A DNA stretch of 35,549 nucleotides from Alphaproteobacteria bacterium. Its GTDB lineage: Bacteria > Pseudomonadota > Alphaproteobacteria > RF32 > CAG-239. Below the pieces are notes generated by a model. That model did not search any database. It was not told the origin of the DNA and saw nothing but the letters and a program-made list of their open reading frames with translations. Below are positions 31,976 through 35,549 of this stretch, in pieces (positions within the stretch are counted from its first letter, which is position 1; every line of letters begins with the position of its first letter). The position numbers and the translations under genes were made by a program. The stretch is from assembly GCA_017444525.1 (NCBI GenBank), contig JAFSWL010000034.1, positions 1 to 35,549 on the forward strand, given 5' to 3'.

Positions 31976-33126
31976 AATACTATTTAATAGCCGGAGAGCC
32001 GTCGGGAGATGCACTCGGTGCGCGTTTGATGGAAGCTATCCGCCGTCAGGATAAAGAGGCTGTATTTGCCGGTGTCGGCGGCGACAGTATGCAAAATCAG
32101 GGTTTGACGTCACTTTTTAATATCTCCGAACTGGCGGTTATGGGTTTAGCCGAAGTTATTCCGAGCATTCCGCGAATATTAAAGCGTATTGACCAAACCA
32201 TTGCCGAGATTGTTCGGCAAAAACCCGACGTTGTCATCACTATTGACAGTTGGAGTTTCTGCGCGCGTATTCACAAACGTCTGCACAAGCTCAAATCAGG
32301 TATTCTGCAAGTACATTATGTGGCGCCGCAAGTCTGGGCTTGGAAGAAAAAACGCGCCCGCACCATGTATAAATATATAGATTTACTCTTAACCCTGTTT
32401 CCGCATGAGCCGAAATATTTTACACCGTATAATCTGGACACGGTTTTTGTCGGACATCCGGTGATTGAAAACGCCATAAGTCCAAACGAAAAATTTGCTG
32501 ATTTCAAAAAAAATCACAATATTCCGGAAAGCAACCGAGTGTTGCTGGTGTTGCCGGGGTCACGCCATAATGAGGTGGAGCGTCTGCTGCCGGATTTTTT
32601 ACAAGTTGTGGAAAAGCTGCACGCCAAATATCTTGATTTTTCGTTTGTGTTGCCAACGGTTTCAACGGTAGCCGAGCGCGTTAAAAAAATGGTACAGGAA
32701 TCCGAACTGCCGATTTTAGTTGTAGAAGGTGAAAAAGAACGCCGTGCCGCGTTTCAAAATGCCGATGTGGCAATCGCCGCTTCCGGTACGGTGGCGCTTG
32801 AACTGGCAATTTTGAATGTTCCGCACATTATTGCTTATAAAGTTCCGAAACTGACTGAATGGGTGGCTAAACGGGTGTTGCATATTCAGTTTGTTAATCT
32901 TACCAATATTCTGCTCGGTTACGAAGTTGTTCCTGAATTGCTGCAAACAGACTGCAATCCGGAAAATATTTTGCAGTATGTAGAGCAATTTTTAAGTCAG
33001 AACGCATTATATAAGCGACAAATAGAAAATTTTGAAAAGTTGCGACGATTGCTCGGTATGGGCGAACAAACTCCGAGTGATAATGCCGCCGAAGAAATCA
33101 TGCAGAGGCTGAAGCATGGCAAATGA
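31972..33126 (+). CDS. lpxB: Lipid-A-disaccharide synthase LpxB
   Basis: LpxB (glycosyltransferase family 19) joins lipid X to UDP-2,3-diacylglucosamine to form the lipid A disaccharide at the inner membrane. The 384 residues open with YLIAGEPSGDALGARLM, the family signature. GVGGDSM, ELAVMGLAEVIP, VHYVAPQVWAWKKKRA, FVGHPVIE and VLLVLPGSRHNEVERLLP follow, and the donor-binding ASGTVALELAIL lies near residue 270. GGAGG sits seven bases before the ATG. It takes its substrate directly from the product of lpxI and overlaps both lpxI and comEC by four bases. Confidence 0.96.
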   Translation: MKYYLIAGEPSGDALGARLMEAIRRQDKEAVFAGVGGDSMQNQGLTSLFNISELAVMGLAEVIPSIPRILKRIDQTIAEIVRQKPDVVITIDSWSFCARIHKRLHKLKSGILQVHYVAPQVWAWKKKRARTMYKYIDLLLTLFPHEPKYFTPYNLDTVFVGHPVIENAISPNEKFADFKKNHNIPESNRVLLVLPGSRHNEVERLLPDFLQVVEKLHAKYLDFSFVLPTVSTVAERVKKMVQESELPILVVEGEKERRAAFQNADVAIAASGTVALELAILNVPHIIAYKVPKLTEWVAKRVLHIQFVNLTNILLGYEVVPELLQTDCNPENILQYVEQFLSQNALYKRQIENFEKLRRLLGMGEQTPSDNAAEEIMQRLKHGK

Positions 33127-35126
33127 AAATAACGTGGCGCAAAATCAAAACATATATTAATGAAAATTTTGCCGCCGAACAAGAGCAGCTTACGGCTTGG
33201 GTGCCGTTTTGCTTTGCCGCCGGTATCGCGCTTTATTTTGCCCTGCCGACAGAGCCGAATATATGGTTTTCTCTCGGTATATTTGAATTATGGCTGTTGC
33301 TGTTTTATTTACTGCGACGAAAGAATTTACATCTGTTGTTTTTAAGCGGATTAGTATTCTGTCTCGGATTTATGAATATTCAGGCACATACACTGTATCA
33401 AAGCAGAAGAATCGAAAATATTTCCGAAAAATCGGTTACTTATCTGCGTGGACAAATCAAAAACATCAGCCGCTCGGAAAAAGGCAAAATCCGGCTACTC
33501 TTATATAACACCGCTGATTTTGACAGGCAACTTAAAGGGGATTTTCGCATTACAATTATGCCTGCGCCGCAAAATATACAAATCGGACAATGTGTCGAAA
33601 TGATTGCCACGATTTTTCCACGTGAACCACTGCCGATTTTAGGCGGATATCAGCTTGACCGCAAATATTTTTACGAAAATTTGAGTGCCATCGGCTATTC
33701 AAACAGTGAAACTTTTATAATCGACTGTCCGCAAAACACAACACACAACAAATTCATTACTGCGCTCAATACATTACGGCAGCAAATTACGCAGTATATC
33801 AGTACAATTTTAACTCCGGTTCAATGTGGAATTGCTGATGCGATTTTAATCGGTGAAAGGACTAACATTTCCAAACAAATCCTCAACAATTTCCGTGATT
33901 CCGGTCTAGCTCATTTTTTATCGGTATCAGGTTTGCATTTGGGAGCAATTGCCGGTTTGGTGTTTTTTATGGTTCGTTTTTTATTGGCGCTGTTTCCGGC
34001 GATTGCATTGCGCTTTGATATTAAGAAAATCGCCGCGATTGTTGCCGTTTTGTTCAGCGCATTTTATCTTTTGATTTCCGGTATGGCGATACCGGCACAG
34101 CGTGCGTTTATTATGACTACGGTGGTGCTTATCGGAGTTGTTTTCAATCGGCAGGCAATCTCGCTACGAATGGTGAGTTTTGCCGCATTGATGATATTGA
34201 TTATTTCGCCGCAAGCTCTCATTTCAATCGGATTTCAAATGTCATTTGCCGCGGTTTATGCTCTGGTATCGTTTTATGAAAGCTACAAGCGGAGACCGTA
34301 TCAAAAACGCGGAATTTTCAGCACAATATGGCTTTATTTGAGCGGCGTGGTGATTTGTGATTTTGTGGCGAGTCTGGCCACTGCGCCGTTTGCACTGTAT
34401 CATTTTCACCGTTTGGCATTATATACCAGTTTGGGCAATTTACTTGCCGGTCCGCTCATCGGATTATATTTATTGCCGGTAATGCTGATGTGTTTGACGG
34501 CACTACCGCTGCATCTGGCGTTTTATCCATTGAAATTACTTGGGGTTGGATTGAATTTATTGAATCAAATTACCGATTGGGTAGCACATTTACCGCACAG
34601 CGTATGGCAAACCGACGCGTTGCCGTTTTGGGGCTTTATGCTGATTGTACTCGGCGGCTTTTGGCTATGTGTTTGGAAAAGAAATTGGCGTTGGTGGGGT
34701 TTAGTGCCGATAATTATCGGAATTGTTCCGTTGTTTATGGCGCAGCCTCAACCTGATATGGTATTTTCGCCGTATGCTGCCGATATTGCGGTACGCGACA
34801 ATGCCAATGATTTGATATTGTTACCACGGCAGAATGACTCGTGGATAAAGAGTCTGTGGCAAGAGAATCTGCAACTTAAGCCTCTTTCTCGTCGTGAGCA
34901 AAACAATTTTATTGTTGACGACTTGCAATGCACGGATGAACATTGTATTTATAAAGACGCGGTAACTTTTGATGCCGGCGGCAACATTACGCTAAACGGA
35001 GAGCCGATTGATAACACCGCCGGCGGCTACATTTATCTTGGTAAAAATCCGCATTGGCAGCCGCTGTGGAACAACAAAAAACATCGAGCATGGAATAAGA
35101 GCAAAGATAAACAAAGTGCTGAATAA
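33123..35126 (+). CDS. comEC: ComEC/Rec2 DNA-uptake channel protein
   Basis: ComEC carries single-stranded DNA across the inner membrane during natural transformation. The 667 residues hold an N-terminal membrane hairpin, a periplasmic DUF4131/OB-like domain (about 90-205) and the Competence domain (about 220-510). The latter opens with LIGERTNISKQILNNFRDSG followed by LAHFLSVSGLHLG (262-274), a family hallmark, and has many helices. The last 110 residues are soluble. They lack the HxHxDH motif of the metallo-beta-lactamase domain found in Bacillus-type ComEC, so only a short degenerate C-terminal domain is present. The ATG overlaps the lpxB stop (ATGA) and has no ribosome site of its own, so expression depends on lpxB translation. 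Confidence 0.93.
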   Translation: MKITWRKIKTYINENFAAEQEQLTAWVPFCFAAGIALYFALPTEPNIWFSLGIFELWLLLFYLLRRKNLHLLFLSGLVFCLGFMNIQAHTLYQSRRIENISEKSVTYLRGQIKNISRSEKGKIRLLLYNTADFDRQLKGDFRITIMPAPQNIQIGQCVEMIATIFPREPLPILGGYQLDRKYFYENLSAIGYSNSETFIIDCPQNTTHNKFITALNTLRQQITQYISTILTPVQCGIADAILIGERTNISKQILNNFRDSGLAHFLSVSGLHLGAIAGLVFFMVRFLLALFPAIALRFDIKKIAAIVAVLFSAFYLLISGMAIPAQRAFIMTTVVLIGVVFNRQAISLRMVSFAALMILIISPQALISIGFQMSFAAVYALVSFYESYKRRPYQKRGIFSTIWLYLSGVVICDFVASLATAPFALYHFHRLALYTSLGNLLAGPLIGLYLLPVMLMCLTALPLHLAFYPLKLLGVGLNLLNQITDWVAHLPHSVWQTDALPFWGFMLIVLGGFWLCVWKRNWRWWGLVPIIIGIVPLFMAQPQPDMVFSPYAADIAVRDNANDLILLPRQNDSWIKSLWQENLQLKPLSRREQNNFIVDDLQCTDEHCIYKDAVTFDAGGNITLNGEPIDNTAGGYIYLGKNPHWQPLWNNKKHRAWNKSKDKQSAE

Positions 35127-35151
35127 TTCTGCACAGCTGTAATAATAACGC

Positions 35152-35180
35152 TTGCATTGCTATTTTTTATAACATAATAT
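35152..35180 (+). promoter_or_regulatory. Possible tRNA-Gly promoter inside an inverted repeat
   Basis: TTGCAT (35152-35157) and TAATAT (35175-35180) are 17 bases apart, ending 11 bases before the tRNA. Both boxes lie in an inverted repeat GCTTGCAT / ATGCAAGC (35150-35157, 35179-35186). The -35 match is weak. Confidence 0.4.
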
Positions 35181-35191
35181 GCAAGCATTGT

Positions 35192-35265
35192 GCGGGCGTA
35201 ATTCAATGGTAGAATAGAAGCTTCCCAAGCTTATAACGGGGGTTCGATTCCCCTCGCCCGCTCCA
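35192..35265 (+). tRNA. tRNA-Gly (anticodon CCC)
   Basis: The 74-base gene folds as a full cloverleaf. The acceptor stem GCGGGCG / CGCCCGC is perfect. The D-arm is ATTC / GAAT around AATGGTA. The anticodon stem-loop is GAAGC TTCCCAA GCTTA, with CCC in the anticodon position. The T-arm GGGGG TTCGATT CCCCT has one G-T pair, followed by T and an encoded CCA. The sequence is close to E. coli glyU (tRNA-Gly-CCC). The outermost anticodon-stem pair (G27-A43) is a mismatch. It decodes GGG. Confidence 0.93.
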
Positions 35266-35321
35266 ATAAAAAGCTCTCCTTTAGGGAGAGTTTTTTTGTT
35301 GGGCAGAGGGGAAGCGAACCC
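35240..35321. repeat. Large inverted repeat: tRNA T-arm/acceptor and its inverted copy around the terminator
   Basis: GGGTTCGATTCCCCTCGCCC in the tRNA 3' half (35240-35259) pairs with GGGCAGAGGGGAAGCGAACC plus one C at 35301-35321. This gives 19 base pairs with one mismatch and one bulged base, with the terminator hairpin at the centre. The right arm is in effect an inverted, slightly diverged copy of the tRNA 3' end. Confidence 0.8.
35274..35297 (+). terminator. tRNA-Gly terminator
   Basis: CTCTCC pairs with GGAGAG around TTTAG, followed by seven T. It starts nine bases after the tRNA. Confidence 0.85.
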
Positions 35322-35493
35322 TGAGAGGGCATCAAGCCAAAAACAACCTCAAAATGTTGTTTTTGGTGCTGATGGAGCAGTTTTCTTAATGAGCAATGGA
35401 AGCGAAAACAACCGTAGCGAATTTAGAAAAAAAGCACACGAATTTATCGGCGTAAACGCCGTAAATTTTCCCCTCGCCCGCTCCAATAAAAAG

Positions 35494-35517
35494 CTCTCCT
35501 TTAGGGAGAGTTTTTTT
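35494..35517 (+). terminator. Second copy of the tRNA terminator
   Basis: This is identical in sequence to the terminator at 35274, carried in the second copy of the direct repeat. Confidence 0.75.
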
Positions 35518-35549
35518 GTTGGGCAGAGGGGAAGCGAACCCTGAGAGGG

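Larger units (their letters stand above)
35248..35549 (+). repeat. 220-bp direct repeat carrying the tRNA-Gly 3' end
   Basis: Bases 35248-35329 are repeated without change at 35468-35549 and the match runs off the window. Each copy has the last 18 bases of the tRNA including CCA, the terminator, and the inverted tRNA fragment. Between the copies lies a 138-base spacer with a perfect 11-bp hairpin, CCAAAAACAAC / GTTGTTTTTGG (35337-35366). Flanking CATCA and TGATG extend it. A second hairpin, CGGCG TAAA CGCCG, is at 35448-35461. An open frame across this region is not a convincing gene. Confidence 0.9.

Noticed and set aside
35296-35544. Open frame of 82 codons across the tRNA repeat cassette
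   Set aside because: It starts with TTG inside a terminator T tract and runs through inverted and direct tRNA fragments. It has no ribosome site. It is best explained as repeat DNA that happens to be open.

Overview
This window is from a low-GC, Gram-negative alphaproteobacterium, probably an uncultured host-associated one. The case for Alphaproteobacteria is gene content and order. lpxI, the LpxH replacement typical of this class, overlaps lpxB. A YfgM-like TPR gene, bamB and der form one tight operon. A short PopZ-like gene lies just upstream of valS, with tolC nearby. The placement within the class is inference.

Layout: the left edge (1-117) holds the end of an IS110-type transposase that abuts der. 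Positions 150-3632 (minus) carry TPR protein-bamB-der (outer-membrane assembly and ribosome GTPase), followed by a membrane protein of unknown function (3712-4896, minus). Positions 5039-9827 (plus) form a tight run of diguanylate cyclase, RNA m5U methyltransferase and transketolase. Two orphan genes come next, a 123-residue protein and a 1315-residue minus-strand protein. Then follow an AhpC-like peroxiredoxin and dnaK, which has a heat-shock-like promoter. dnaK is flanked on both sides by palindromic repeats, including an 87-bp tandem repeat that runs into the stop codon of an OmpA-family lipoprotein gene. PopZ-like, valS and the OmpA lipoprotein form a minus-strand run. A plus-strand gene for a membrane-anchored lysozyme-like (GH24-type) and TPR protein separates this run from tolC.

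Right part: glgP starts with GTG behind a strong ribosome site. Two low-GC genes then encode a GtrB-like glycosyltransferase and a polytopic GtrII-like membrane protein. A small GC-rich orphan gene follows, then lpxI-lpxB-comEC, coupled by ATGA overlaps. The window ends with tRNA-Gly(CCC). Downstream of this tRNA lie an inverted copy of its T-arm/acceptor sequence, then a direct copy of its 3' end 220 bp away, nested around identical terminators. This tRNA-derived palindromic cassette and the dnaK-flanking palindromes are the least explained structures here. The lysozyme-like/TPR gene and the 1315-residue gene are the most unusual proteins.

Functionally the conserved genes serve envelope biogenesis (BamB, TPR protein, LpxI, LpxB, TolC, OmpA lipoprotein, Gtr pair), protein quality (DnaK), translation (Der, ValS, RNA methyltransferase, tRNA), central carbon and glycogen use (Tkt, GlgP), c-di-GMP signalling, peroxide defence and DNA uptake (ComEC). 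The orphan genes sit in the seams between these blocks. Four of them are preceded by a TTGACAAAA element, in most cases positioned as the -35 box of an extended -10 promoter.
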